From assembly GCA_964445795.1 (NCBI GenBank), contig CAYULI010000006.1:1-64000 (forward strand): 64,000 nucleotides of DNA. Direction: 5' to 3'. The stretch comes from Nitrospira_D sp964445795. Its GTDB lineage: Bacteria; Nitrospirota; Nitrospiria; Nitrospirales; Nitrospiraceae. This document shows, piece by piece, positions 33,822-41,346 of this stretch. Below the pieces are notes generated by a model. The model was not told the origin of the DNA, did no database searches, and was given only the letters and a program-made list of their open reading frames with translations. A program made the translations under genes and the position numbers. Within the stretch, counting starts at the first letter, position 1. The number at the start of each line of letters is the position of its first letter.

Positions 33822-34742
33822 CTAGTTGGCTCCCGACATCAAATACAGAATGCCCATGCGTACGGCGACGCCGTTGGCCACCTGGTCCAGAATCACGGAC
33901 GAGAGACTGTCGGCCACATCGGGTGCGATTTCCACTCCCCGATTGATCGGTCCCGGATGCATGACGATCGCGCCCGGCTCAGCCAGCTTGACCCGCTCGG
34001 CCGTAAGTCCGTAGAGACGCGTATACTCGCGAATGGTTGGAAATAGTGCCCGCCCCTGCCGTTCCAGTTGAAGGCGCAGCATCATGATGACGTGGACACC
34101 GCGAAGGGCGTCGTCCAAGCTGTGAAAGACCTTGGCACCGAGCTTGTCGATCTGCGCGGGAATCATCGTCGGAGGTCCGACCACCCGCACCTCTGCTCCC
34201 AGTTTCGTCAAGGCATAGATATTCGAGCGCGCCACGCGGCTGTGCGCCACATCGCCCACGATCGCGACGCGCACCCCCTCGAAGTCGATGCCCCGTTCGC
34301 GAATGGTGTAGAGATCGAGCAGGGCCTGCGTCGGGTGCTCGTGCCATCCATCGCCGGCGTTGATGACGGACGACTTGACGCCGCGCGCCAGAGTTTCCGC
34401 CGCGCCGGCCGAGGAATGACGCAACACGATGATGTCGGCCTGCATCGCCTCGATATTCCGTGCCGTGTCCAGCAACGTCTCGCCTTTGACCACACTACTC
34501 GAAGAGGGAGAAAAGTTGATCACGTCAGCGCTCAGCCGCTTGGCCGCCAGCTCGAAAGAAGTCCGCGTTCTGGTGCTCGGCTCAAAGAACAGATTGACCA
34601 CGGTCTTACCGCGCAGGGCAGGCACTTTCTTGATCTCACGGCCCGTCACTTCCTTGAAGCTGTCCGCGGTGTCGAGAATCAGCTTGATCTCGTCGACCGA
34701 CAGGGGCGCCAGACTCAGCAGGTCTTTACGTTTGAGACTCAT
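33822..34742 (-). CDS. pyrB: Aspartate carbamoyltransferase catalytic subunit
   Basis: It joins carbamoyl phosphate and aspartate. The 306-residue product has FFEPSTRTRTSFELAAKRL (carbamoyl phosphate loop STRTR), the Ser-Lys loop SSSVVKGETLLDTARN, HSSAGAAETLARG, GDGWHEHPTQALLDLYTI (HPTQ), RVAIVGDVAHSRVARSN, and the C-terminal VMHPGPINRGVEI block. No pyrI regulatory subunit gene is nearby, so the enzyme is probably the class with a free trimer or complex with dihydroorotase. 13 bases separate it from pyrR. Confidence 0.97.
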   Translation of the reverse strand: MSLKRKDLLSLAPLSVDEIKLILDTADSFKEVTGREIKKVPALRGKTVVNLFFEPSTRTRTSFELAAKRLSADVINFSPSSSSVVKGETLLDTARNIEAMQADIIVLRHSSAGAAETLARGVKSSVINAGDGWHEHPTQALLDLYTIRERGIDFEGVRVAIVGDVAHSRVARSNIYALTKLGAEVRVVGPPTMIPAQIDKLGAKVFHSLDDALRGVHVIMMLRLQLERQGRALFPTIREYTRLYGLTAERVKLAEPGAIVMHPGPINRGVEIAPDVADSLSSVILDQVANGVAVRMGILYLMSGAN

Positions 34743-34755
34743 GGCATCCTCCGCG

Positions 34756-35316
34756 TCAGGCCTTCAGAATAAGGACCCGATCCTCCTCTCCCTGCTCCTC
34801 CAACAACACTTGGACGCTTTCGTCCCGCGACGTCGGCAGATTCTTTCCGATATAGTTGGCCTTGATCGGCAATTGACGGTGCCCGCGGTCGACCAGCACG
34901 GCCAGTTGAATTTCTTCCGGGCGCCCGAGGTCGATCAACCCGTCCATCGCAGCCCGAATTGTCCGCCCGGTGAAGAGAACATCGTCCACGAGGACCACGA
35001 TTTTATCCGACACATCGAACGGAACGGAGGTCTTCCGGAGGACCGGCTGGTCTTTTCTCAACGACAAGTCGTCTCGATAGAGCGTGATGTCGAGCTCGCC
35101 GATCGGCACCGGCACGCCTTCGATGTCCTGGATGCGCTTCGCCAAACGATGAGCCAGATGCACGCCTCCGGTTCGAATCCCGACCAAGGCCAGATTGTTC
35201 ACCCCCTTGTTCCGTTCCAAGATCTCATGGGCGATGCGGGTCAGCGCCCTGGCGATATCGCCGGCGTCCATCACAAGTTTTTCTTCCCGTTGCTCTTTCC
35301 GGTCACCACTGGTCAT
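34756..35316 (-). CDS. pyrR: Bifunctional pyr operon regulator / uracil phosphoribosyltransferase
   Basis: It binds pyr mRNA in the presence of UMP and causes attenuation; it can also have weak uracil phosphoribosyltransferase activity. The core matches Bacillus PyrR: ALTRIAHEILERNKGVNNLA, VGIRTGGVHLAHRLAKRI, GELDITLYRDDLS, and the PRPP loop VVLVDDVLFTGRTIRAAMD. ATG at 35316 gives 186 residues, about 12 longer than Bacillus PyrR at the N-terminus; TTG at 35325 and ATG at 35271 are alternatives. The attenuator it should act on is visible directly upstream (35419-35524). Confidence 0.95.
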   Translation of the reverse strand: MTSGDRKEQREEKLVMDAGDIARALTRIAHEILERNKGVNNLALVGIRTGGVHLAHRLAKRIQDIEGVPVPIGELDITLYRDDLSLRKDQPVLRKTSVPFDVSDKIVVLVDDVLFTGRTIRAAMDGLIDLGRPEEIQLAVLVDRGHRQLPIKANYIGKNLPTSRDESVQVLLEEQGEEDRVLILKA

Positions 35317-35418
35317 GATCGTCAACGGCCTTGCTGCGGGCGCTCAGTCTTCAGCCGGCGACCCCGAAAACCCAACCGAGTGCAGAGGGCCGGCGGCGTC
35401 GATCCGGCTTTCGGACAT

Positions 35419-35454
35419 AAAAAAACCCTCTTGCCGTAATCCGACAAGAAGGTT
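35419..35454 (-). terminator. Attenuator terminator in pyr leader
   Basis: On the minus strand AACCTTCTTG (35445-35454) pairs with CAAGAGGGTT (35424-35433), with one mismatch and an 11-base loop, and is followed at once by a run of seven T. It lies about 100 bases before pyrR and about 50 bases after the PyrR-binding hairpin, the position expected for a pyr attenuator. Confidence 0.85.
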
Positions 35455-35504
35455 CGATTGTTTCGACCGGCGCAGGCCGGAGCACAGCTCATCTTGGGCT
35501 CCTT

Positions 35505-35524
35505 GCTCACCTCACCGGATGAGC
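35505..35524 (-). promoter_or_regulatory. PyrR-binding hairpin (anti-antiterminator)
   Basis: The minus-strand RNA has the stem GCUCA/UGAGC closing a loop UCCGGUGAGG. The known PyrR recognition loop carries UCC-n-G-n-GAGG, and this fits it exactly. Binding by PyrR-UMP should stabilise this hairpin and allow the downstream terminator (35419-35454) to form. Found between the predicted promoter and pyrR. Confidence 0.85.
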
Positions 35525-35539
35525 GTTAAAGGCAGCCTC

Positions 35540-35568
35540 ATCCTACTTGGCGATCTGTCACCTGTCAA
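35540..35568 (-). promoter_or_regulatory. Promoter of the pyr operon
   Basis: On the minus strand TTGACA (35563-35568) and TAGGAT (35540-35545) are spaced 17 bases. Transcription should start near 35533, just upstream of the PyrR-binding hairpin. This gives a leader of about 215 bases before the pyrR ATG at 35316. Confidence 0.75.
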
Positions 35569-35624
35569 GAGACCGATGGGAGGGACTGCATGGTCTGAGA
35601 ATCTCGTTTGTCTGAGGGACTCGA

Positions 35625-36821
35625 CTAGTTGTTTCCCGTCTGGCAGACCTGTTGCCATGCGGACAGATGTTCCTGGAGCCCTGTTTTCGCAAGGTATTCC
35701 CTATCGAGTCGGACAATTGACTGGCTCGTATCCGCTGCCTGGGCTTGCTCATGCATGGCATTGCCCACATGCACGGCGGTAAGCGGGCTAAACTCCGTCG
35801 CACCGCACGCTGACGGACGATGATGAAACGCCACGGCCTCGACGATGGCCTCCCCCAGTCCCCACAGGCTGAGCAAATGCGCGCCGACCTCCGCATGCGT
35901 GGTTCCGAAAACTTCGAGCTCCGCCTGCCAATCCGATACCTGCTGTTCCTGTTGCAGGGCGAGTACCTTCGCGTACTCGTCCTGCCTATTCGTAGCCAAG
36001 AGTAAGATGCCCACATCGTGCAACAGCCCAGCCGCAAACGCGTCGTCGATGACGGTTTGCCCCGCCCGCTCATTCCTCGCGATGGCCCTGGCAAAGGAAC
36101 TCGTCGCCAGCCCATGTTGCCAGAGCCTCTCCAACGATAACCCAGGAAGCCCCGCGGCCTCAAACTGCGAGAACACCTGCATCGACAACGCCAGTGACTT
36201 GATGGTGTCACCGCCGAGCAGCGCCACGGCCTGTTCGGGACTGGACACTGTCGTGCGCAGCCCGAAAAAAGGCGAGTTCACAAGTTGCAGGACTTTGGTG
36301 GCCATCGCAAGATCGCGGGAGATGATCTTGGCAATCTTCTTCAGCGACGAATCACGCGAGCGAATTTCCTCCATCAGCTCTCGATAAATCGAGGGAAGGC
36401 TGGGCAGGTTCCGGAGGTTCACCACGACACCGCGGAGCTGTTCGTTCGCCAGAGATTCGCGCAACGCGCAGGCCCGCGTCATGATCGTCTGCAATCTGGC
36501 GGGATCGAGCGGTTTTTCCAGAAACTGATGTGCCAGCCCGGCCGCTCGGATCCCGAATCCTCTCGCAGGCTCATCGGAAAAAGCGATTCTGACCATCTCC
36601 GGATAACGCGCCATCGCCACTTTGAGCAGTTCCACGCCATCCATGCCCGGCATCACCATGTCGGTAACTAGGACGTCGAATGAGGACCGTTCAAGAGCCT
36701 GCAAGGCCTCCGTCGCATCCCCTGCGAACGTCACTTCCCACTCAGGCTTCATCGACGCCATCGTGCGTTTCAGCATGGCGAGGACTTCCGGCGCGTCATC
36801 GACTAGGAGCACTGTTCTCAC
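35625..36821 (-). CDS. Response regulator with receiver and HDOD domains
   Basis: 398 residues. Residues 1-120 are a CheY-like receiver (TVLLVDDAPEVLAML, the phosphoacceptor block FDVLVTDMVMPGMDGVELL, and a C-terminal FLEKPLDPARLQ with the conserved Lys-Pro). Residues about 145-350 are an HDOD domain (LPSLPSIYRELMEEI, LAMATKVLQLVNSPFFG, LARLWQHGLATSSFARAIA-like segment, DAFAAGLLHDVGILLLA, HAEVGAHLLSLWGL). HDOD proteins take part in signalling but lack the full catalytic set of HD-GYP phosphodiesterases; the output here is unknown. No cognate kinase gene is adjacent. The gene is separate from the polB cassette by 158 bases. Confidence 0.9.
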   Translation of the reverse strand: MRTVLLVDDAPEVLAMLKRTMASMKPEWEVTFAGDATEALQALERSSFDVLVTDMVMPGMDGVELLKVAMARYPEMVRIAFSDEPARGFGIRAAGLAHQFLEKPLDPARLQTIMTRACALRESLANEQLRGVVVNLRNLPSLPSIYRELMEEIRSRDSSLKKIAKIISRDLAMATKVLQLVNSPFFGLRTTVSSPEQAVALLGGDTIKSLALSMQVFSQFEAAGLPGLSLERLWQHGLATSSFARAIARNERAGQTVIDDAFAAGLLHDVGILLLATNRQDEYAKVLALQQEQQVSDWQAELEVFGTTHAEVGAHLLSLWGLGEAIVEAVAFHHRPSACGATEFSPLTAVHVGNAMHEQAQAADTSQSIVRLDREYLAKTGLQEHLSAWQQVCQTGNN

Positions 36822-36979
36822 AATTCCCTCGCGTATGCAGACAGGAGCATTCCCTCTATCGGATGCCGGGACGCCAACTTAACCCACCACGGCAGCACGG
36901 CGATTATGACGATATCGGCCGTTGCATCACTGGCTTCGTTCAATAGACAGCCACACGGCACGGAAGGCGGTGACCACAT

Positions 36980-39232
36980 TCAATCGCTTATCGGGGGATC
37001 TTCCCTTTCAAGATCCTCGGGGGTCACGCCGAGCGGCGCCAGCACCGCGAGTGCCGCTTTTTGCACGAGCCGAACGTACGCCTCGGCGTCGTACGTGATC
37101 GTCCCGTCGCATCCAGCCACTGCGCAAACACGGTCGTCCGGACATTTTGCCCGACCGTCACCGACAACATAGTGAATCGTGTCGCCGGGCTGCACGGTGA
37201 CGCCCCGACGTTGCAACTCCTTCGCAGCGATGCTCGTGTGTGTCGCACGGCGATAGCGTTCCGACGCTTGCGTCAAGGTCCTACCGATGGCCACCTCCTC
37301 GACATGCGCCCGCCCTCCGCGGAGATACCGGCAATAGTCCCGCACGACGTTCAGCGCCTCCGGAACAAGAGCCTGGAGTTCCGCAATGGTCCGTCCATGG
37401 CTCAACCGCCGTAAGATTTCGGCCTGCGCCCGCTTCACCACGAGCGGCGCATCGGAGCGGCGGACCTCGATCCCGCGTATCTTCATCCGGCTGTCGTCGA
37501 AAAGACCGACGAACTGATTGTGCACTGGCATGATCGGGTTGACCCGCGACGGCAGAAACCCGATCCATCGATACAACCCTTCGACCGCGATGGGCAGACT
37601 CGTCTGTACGCTGATGGCGGCAGCCAGCCGCTCATAATCCTCCCGACTCGCACCCGGCTTCTGGAGCCACAGCGAATCCACGATGGCATGCAGCAGCCGG
37701 AAGCCAGCGGCCTCTGCTATCTCCTTCGCCCGCAACAACACGTCGCGGCTATAGGCGGTCACGGCCTCGTGCGCTTCGATCCGGCCAAATCGGGCGTTTT
37801 TGTATCCGAGATAGCCGAAGGAGACGACCAGCAACCACTTCAGAGCCGTCTGACGCTGATCGATCGTGCGGCGGACGCCCGCGCTCGTCAGCCCGACGAG
37901 CTGCCGCTTGTAGCGGGCCCGCTTGTCGAGCAACGGCGCCAGAGTTTTCGGGACCAGCCCTTCGCGATGCCGGCAGGTATGATGGCGGATCTCCGGCACG
38001 CGCGCCTCCGGATTGTCCCGGCAACAACGGCAGTTCATGGTTTCCGGTGACACGTTGAACCGCGTCATGATCGTCGGATACATCGACGCAAAGTCCAGTT
38101 CTCCGACCTCCTCGTGGTAGCCCGAGAGCGGTGCGTAGGTCAGGCCGCCTTGATCGGTCTCCAGGAGGTCGCACGCAGTCTTGAACTCCTCCGTCCGTTG
38201 TTTGCGGTACGGAATGAGGATACCGGCGTGATGCGCCTGCTCCAGTTGCATCGATGTGATCCCAGTGCCGGCCGTGGTCCGGGCCATCTGTTGAATCGGG
38301 ACCTTCGTGACCCGCGCCTGCTCGAAAAGGCCGGCCAAGCCCGTCTCGGCCAACGCAAACGAGTTCTGCCGGTCCAGATGCAGCCGGCCGGAGAGCGTGT
38401 GGGCGCCGGCCTGAGCGAGCACCCGCCCATAGGACATGTACGATCTCGCCGGGCGGATGCCGATGCGCTGAGAGGGATCCCGATTGAGCGCGAGCGGCAG
38501 GCGGGTACGAGCCGCCCAATAGAGAAGACGCGGCAGAATGTACGAATCGCCCCAGTCGGTCAAGAGCACATCAGGATCGTGCCGGCGCAACAACCCATCG
38601 AGAGTCTGCAGACATTCGGCGGCCTGCTCCCCCTCTACGATCCGTTCGGCATCATCGATCCGTACTAGCAGGCGAAACGTTCCCCCATGATTAGGATTCG
38701 GCGAGTCCCCCTCCAGCGTCAGCTCCATCACGCGCAACGGCGGCAAGGCATATCCGGTGTCCCACGGGGAATCGCCGGCCCGGATTGCCTGCACGAGTCC
38801 CTCGTCCGTGACGTCAGCTTCGTACCGGCAGAGGGGAAACAACCCGCGATCGTAGAAATACAGTTGCGGGAGTGCGACATCGACGTGATAAGCGCGGAGC
38901 ACCGGAGCGTGTTGCATCACGAGCCCGACGGCCGATCGAAAGCGCGTCGGCTCGCAGATCGCGACCTCCAGCACCGGCATCTGATCGGTCTCCCACAACT
39001 CCCGGCGATGCACCGTGCGGGTCCGACAGGCGATCGCGTGGCGTCGGAGCAGACGAACGGCGAGCGAGAGATCGGCCGGCGAACCGGCGAGATAGAACGC
39101 GGGGACATAGGGATCGATCAGGCGGTGCCGGCCGCCTTCGTCGTCGATCCCCCACACTGCCATGCCGGCTTGAACAGGATACGCATCAAGGAGCCACCCT
39201 GTGAGACGGCGGGAGGGAAGACCGGGCATCAT
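36980..39232 (-). CDS. Divergent family B DNA polymerase, proofreading motifs eroded
   Basis: 750 residues from ATG 39232 (GGTGG upstream); GTG 39247 is also in frame. The polymerase motifs are visible: motif A GELDFASMYPTIM (Asp380), motif B ALKWLLVVSFGYLGYKN (Lys465), and motif C LLHAIVDSLWLQ, where the usual Y-G-D-T-D-S has become H-A-I-V-D-S. The last, metal-binding Asp is kept (Asp519) and the first Asp is lost. A Cys-rich insert CRCCRDN...HHTCRH follows motif A. In the N-terminal half the exonuclease I motif (D-x-E) reads MELTLEGD, and exo III is not recognisable, so 3'-5' proofreading is probably absent. It is the last gene of the LexA-headed cassette, overlapping the preceding gene by 47 bases. 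An error-prone or lesion-bypass role is inferred. Confidence 0.85.
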   Translation of the reverse strand: MMPGLPSRRLTGWLLDAYPVQAGMAVWGIDDEGGRHRLIDPYVPAFYLAGSPADLSLAVRLLRRHAIACRTRTVHRRELWETDQMPVLEVAICEPTRFRSAVGLVMQHAPVLRAYHVDVALPQLYFYDRGLFPLCRYEADVTDEGLVQAIRAGDSPWDTGYALPPLRVMELTLEGDSPNPNHGGTFRLLVRIDDAERIVEGEQAAECLQTLDGLLRRHDPDVLLTDWGDSYILPRLLYWAARTRLPLALNRDPSQRIGIRPARSYMSYGRVLAQAGAHTLSGRLHLDRQNSFALAETGLAGLFEQARVTKVPIQQMARTTAGTGITSMQLEQAHHAGILIPYRKQRTEEFKTACDLLETDQGGLTYAPLSGYHEEVGELDFASMYPTIMTRFNVSPETMNCRCCRDNPEARVPEIRHHTCRHREGLVPKTLAPLLDKRARYKRQLVGLTSAGVRRTIDQRQTALKWLLVVSFGYLGYKNARFGRIEAHEAVTAYSRDVLLRAKEIAEAAGFRLLHAIVDSLWLQKPGASREDYERLAAAISVQTSLPIAVEGLYRWIGFLPSRVNPIMPVHNQFVGLFDDSRMKIRGIEVRRSDAPLVVKRAQAEILRRLSHGRTIAELQALVPEALNVVRDYCRYLRGGRAHVEEVAIGRTLTQASERYRRATHTSIAAKELQRRGVTVQPGDTIHYVVGDGRAKCPDDRVCAVAGCDGTITYDAEAYVRLVQKAALAVLAPLGVTPEDLEREDPPISD

Positions 39233-39476
39233 GATCGGCCACCGCACGGGCCAGACGTTGAAGCTGTTTGTGCTGTTCCAATACCATCGAAAGCAACATC
39301 ACCTCGAACGGCGCATCGCGCGCCAGATACGCCCCCGCAGCCGAATGCCGCCGGGCCGCCGCGAACAATTCATCCAGCGCCTGCTGATCCTCCGCGCGCA
39401 ACGCGCGCCGATACCGCCGCCAACGGGCGATCTCCTGCTGAACGAGCTGCGTAAATGTGGCAAGTGTCCGTCCCAT
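39186..39476 (-). CDS. Small helical protein of the LexA-polB cassette
   Basis: ATG at 39476 follows GGGGAG at about 8 bases, giving 96 residues; the frame is open further upstream but without a site. The protein is almost entirely alpha-helical and rich in Arg, Ala and Leu (TFTQLVQQEIARWRRYRRAL, EDQQALDELFAAARRHSAAG, FEVMLLSMVLEQHKQLQRLA). There is no cysteine and no membrane segment. It overlaps the polymerase gene by 47 bases, suggesting coupled translation and perhaps a polymerase accessory subunit. Family not recognised. Confidence 0.6.
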   Translation of the reverse strand: MGRTLATFTQLVQQEIARWRRYRRALRAEDQQALDELFAAARRHSAAGAYLARDAPFEVMLLSMVLEQHKQLQRLARAVADHDARSSLPPSHRVAP

Positions 39477-39619
39477 GATTCGACGCTCCCCGGGCGCACA
39501 AACAATCGGATCGAGATCACGATGGCAAACAGCGCGCGTCGCGGTCACCTTATGCTCGAGCGACGATGCGGCACCCTTGATCGCACCTTCGCTTGCGTGC
39601 GACATTCCGGCGGACCTTC

Positions 39620-40345
39620 TCAGCGCCCCGCCAGCACCGTACGGGCGATTTTCCAGGACTGGCCGTGCTCCCGCCCCTCCTCCTCAAGCCTGACCGCTCC
39701 CCGATCTTCTCCCATGCGGATGACGCGATCGGCATGACTGCATAACCGGTCCAGAAACCGACGACAGACCGGACCGGATGGCGGAGGGGGGCAGAGACAC
39801 AGCACCGCATAACCCTGCCGCGCCAGGCGCCGCAGGCTCGCAACCATGCGCTCGGCCAACCGCAGCCGCTCCTGAGCCGGAACGGCTTCGTCATAAAATG
39901 TTTCGAACGGTCCCGCGACGACCGCGACGCCTGCCTGATACCGGGCCAGCGCATCGCCGAGACAGTCCGACACCAGCCGTTCCATCTGGTGGCAGGTGAA
40001 CGTGCGCGCCACGTGGATTGACGAGAGAATTCGACGCGGCAGCTGCCGATGAGCGCGAGCCAGCCGTCCGATCACGAACGGATCGAACGCATGTGCGCCG
40101 TCGAGATACAGCACCGGTTCCCCGGCCAGCGCCCGATCCGTCGCCGCATGGAGTCCCACCCGAAACACTAAGGGATGCCCGTGCAGGACTATGAGACAGT
40201 TGCTTGCCTGAAACGGCACTTGCGCATGCCACAGCGGCAGCAGCCATTCCTTGACGCTATGCACCCGCTCGGGTAGGTTATGTAGTTCGTGCCGGCTGTC
40301 GGGAAATGGCAGTTCTGCCGATCGTGGCAATACGAACCGTCGCAT
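39620..40345 (-). CDS. RecA/Rad51-fold protein lacking a P-loop
   Basis: 241 residues from ATG 40345 (GAGG at 6 bases). The order of elements matches a RecA/RadB-type core: CLIVLHGHPLVFRVGLHAAT at the Walker A position (no GKT/S), EPVLYLDGAHAFDPFVIGRL (strand with the acidic residue of Rad51-type proteins), HVARTFTCHQMERLV (the typical ARxFT-HQ block), YQAGVAVVAGPFETFYDE at Walker B, and QGYAVLCLCPPPP at the sensor strand. Loss of the lysine of Walker A suggests no ATP hydrolysis, as in accessory RecA-like proteins such as ImuA. Its place between a LexA-like repressor and a polymerase supports a role in translesion synthesis. This is inference from context. Confidence 0.7.
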   Translation of the reverse strand: MRRFVLPRSAELPFPDSRHELHNLPERVHSVKEWLLPLWHAQVPFQASNCLIVLHGHPLVFRVGLHAATDRALAGEPVLYLDGAHAFDPFVIGRLARAHRQLPRRILSSIHVARTFTCHQMERLVSDCLGDALARYQAGVAVVAGPFETFYDEAVPAQERLRLAERMVASLRRLARQGYAVLCLCPPPPSGPVCRRFLDRLCSHADRVIRMGEDRGAVRLEEEGREHGQSWKIARTVLAGR

Positions 40346-40357
40346 CACAGGCCTCGC

Positions 40358-40540
40358 CTAGCCGCAACATCCACCAGCGAAAACCTGACGCTGCTGGAAC
40401 ATCCGCCAGCACGTCTCACACAACTCCATCCTGGAATGCGCCACCCCGTCGACACAGGCGATGCGCTGCGGGACGATCAATCCGCAATCGGCGCAAGGCC
40501 CCGCTATCGGATGTTCAGTGTTTAGTCGTTGCGCCAACAT
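40358..40540 (-). CDS. Small zinc-ribbon-like protein of the LexA-polB cassette
   Basis: 60 residues from ATG 40540. Two CxxC pairs (GPCADCG and ELCETCW, 22 residues apart) suggest a single treble-clef or zinc-ribbon fold; the C-terminus ends with GGCCG. The start overlaps the end of the 83-residue gene by 26 bases and the stop is 12 bases before the RecA-like start. Too short for a firm family call. The spacing of the Cys pairs and the tight packing argue that it is a real gene. Confidence 0.55.
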   Translation of the reverse strand: MLAQRLNTEHPIAGPCADCGLIVPQRIACVDGVAHSRMELCETCWRMFQQRQVFAGGCCG

Positions 40541-40766
40541 CGGACACTACCTTGGTATTCGGACGAATCCGTCGGTTGCAGACCGTCGATATGAGCGTGG
40601 CTTGCCGGGAACCCATGAAGTTTTTCCACAGCCGTTCCGTGACCCAACTTCCCTTGGCTTGCTGCAACTCCCATTGCAGTTCCCGCAGCCGCCCGGTCAA
40701 TCGAGCCACCATCCGCTCCAGGTCCATCAATCGTTCGTCTGCCAACCCCCTTCTTGTGATCGCCAT
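40515..40766 (-). CDS. Small coiled-coil protein of the LexA-polB cassette
   Basis: 83 residues. ATG at 40766 is preceded by a strong GGGAGGG site; the frame is open upstream into lexA but has no better start. The N-terminal half (LADERLMDLERMVARLTGRL, RELQWELQQAKGSW) is a likely coiled coil; the rest is basic (NRRIRPNTK). No family recognised. It is 13 bases after the LexA-like gene. Confidence 0.6.
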   Translation of the reverse strand: MAITRRGLADERLMDLERMVARLTGRLRELQWELQQAKGSWVTERLWKNFMGSRQATLISTVCNRRIRPNTKVVSDVGATTKH

Positions 40767-40779
40767 ACATCCCTCCCGA

Positions 40780-41325
40780 TTAGACTGCACAATGTCGAAC
40801 CACCCCGACAACGATCCCTTCGATGTGAAATTCGTCTTCCGGCCGTACTATGATCGGCTGCATCGCTGTATTGGCCGGATGCAACTCGATGTGCGCCTCT
40901 TTCTTGACATAGGTCTTGACTGTCGCCTCGCGATTCACCAGCGCAACCACGGTTTGGCCGTTGCGCGCCGTCTCTTGCTTGCGCACCACGATCAGATCGC
41001 CGGGAAGAATGCCCTCGTCCTTCATCGACTCGCCTTTTACGCGCAGGGCGAATGTATGGCCGCCCCGCAACATGCTCGGCGGCACGTCGATCAGTTCCGA
41101 TTGCGGCACCGGATCGATCGGCGAACCGGCTGCAACCACACCGACCAATGGAATGTCCGTCTTGCGCTGCAATTGATCCAACGCGACGCGCACCATGCCA
41201 GGAATCCGCCGCATCCCCGCCTCGTAACGCGCCACCGACACACGAGTCGTGTGCAACGCATCGGCCAACTGCTGCTGAGTCATGCCCAAACTTTCTCGGA
41301 TGCGCTTAAGATCGTGCGATTTCAT
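40780..41325 (-). CDS. XRE-type LexA-like self-cleaving repressor (S24 peptidase)
   Basis: 181 residues. Residues 1-55 form an XRE helix-turn-helix (LKRIRESLGMTQQQLADALH, TRVSVARYEAGMRRIP) instead of the usual LexA winged helix. Residues 60-181 are the S24 auto-protease: IPLVGVVAAGSPI with the Ala66-Gly67 cleavage bond, VKGESMKDEGILPGD with Ser100, and TVKTYVKKEAHIEL with Lys137. The Ser-Lys spacing of 37 and cleavage-site spacing agree with LexA/CI/UmuD. RecA-stimulated self-cleavage in DNA damage is therefore expected. The start codon abuts a palindromic operator (41326-41346), so it should repress its own six-gene cassette. Confidence 0.88.
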   Translation of the reverse strand: MKSHDLKRIRESLGMTQQQLADALHTTRVSVARYEAGMRRIPGMVRVALDQLQRKTDIPLVGVVAAGSPIDPVPQSELIDVPPSMLRGGHTFALRVKGESMKDEGILPGDLIVVRKQETARNGQTVVALVNREATVKTYVKKEAHIELHPANTAMQPIIVRPEDEFHIEGIVVGVVRHCAV

Positions 41326-41346
41326 ATTGTAGCCAATGGTTACAAT
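41326..41346. promoter_or_regulatory. Palindromic operator of the LexA-like repressor
   Basis: ATTGTA and TACAAT arms flank the centre. The 21-base site is symmetric at all but three positions (pattern ATTGTAnCCAnTGGnTACAAT). It ends immediately before the repressor ATG (41323-41325, minus strand). A TTGACA hexamer on the minus strand lies at 41360-41365, so a bound repressor would cover the promoter or the start of the transcript. The motif is unlike Escherichia coli or Bacillus LexA boxes. Confidence 0.75.

Larger units (their letters stand above)
35317..35624. other. pyr leader and intergenic region
   Basis: About 310 bases between the pyrR start and the stop of the receiver-HDOD gene hold the pyr promoter, PyrR hairpin and attenuator described separately. 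Small frames in this region (for example minus-strand 35322-35510) are interrupted by the regulatory RNA structure and look spurious. Confidence 0.6.

Noticed and set aside
35167..35180. GGTTCGAATCC-type sequence like a tRNA T-loop
   Set aside because: It lies within the pyrR coding sequence and no acceptor or anticodon stems can be built around it.
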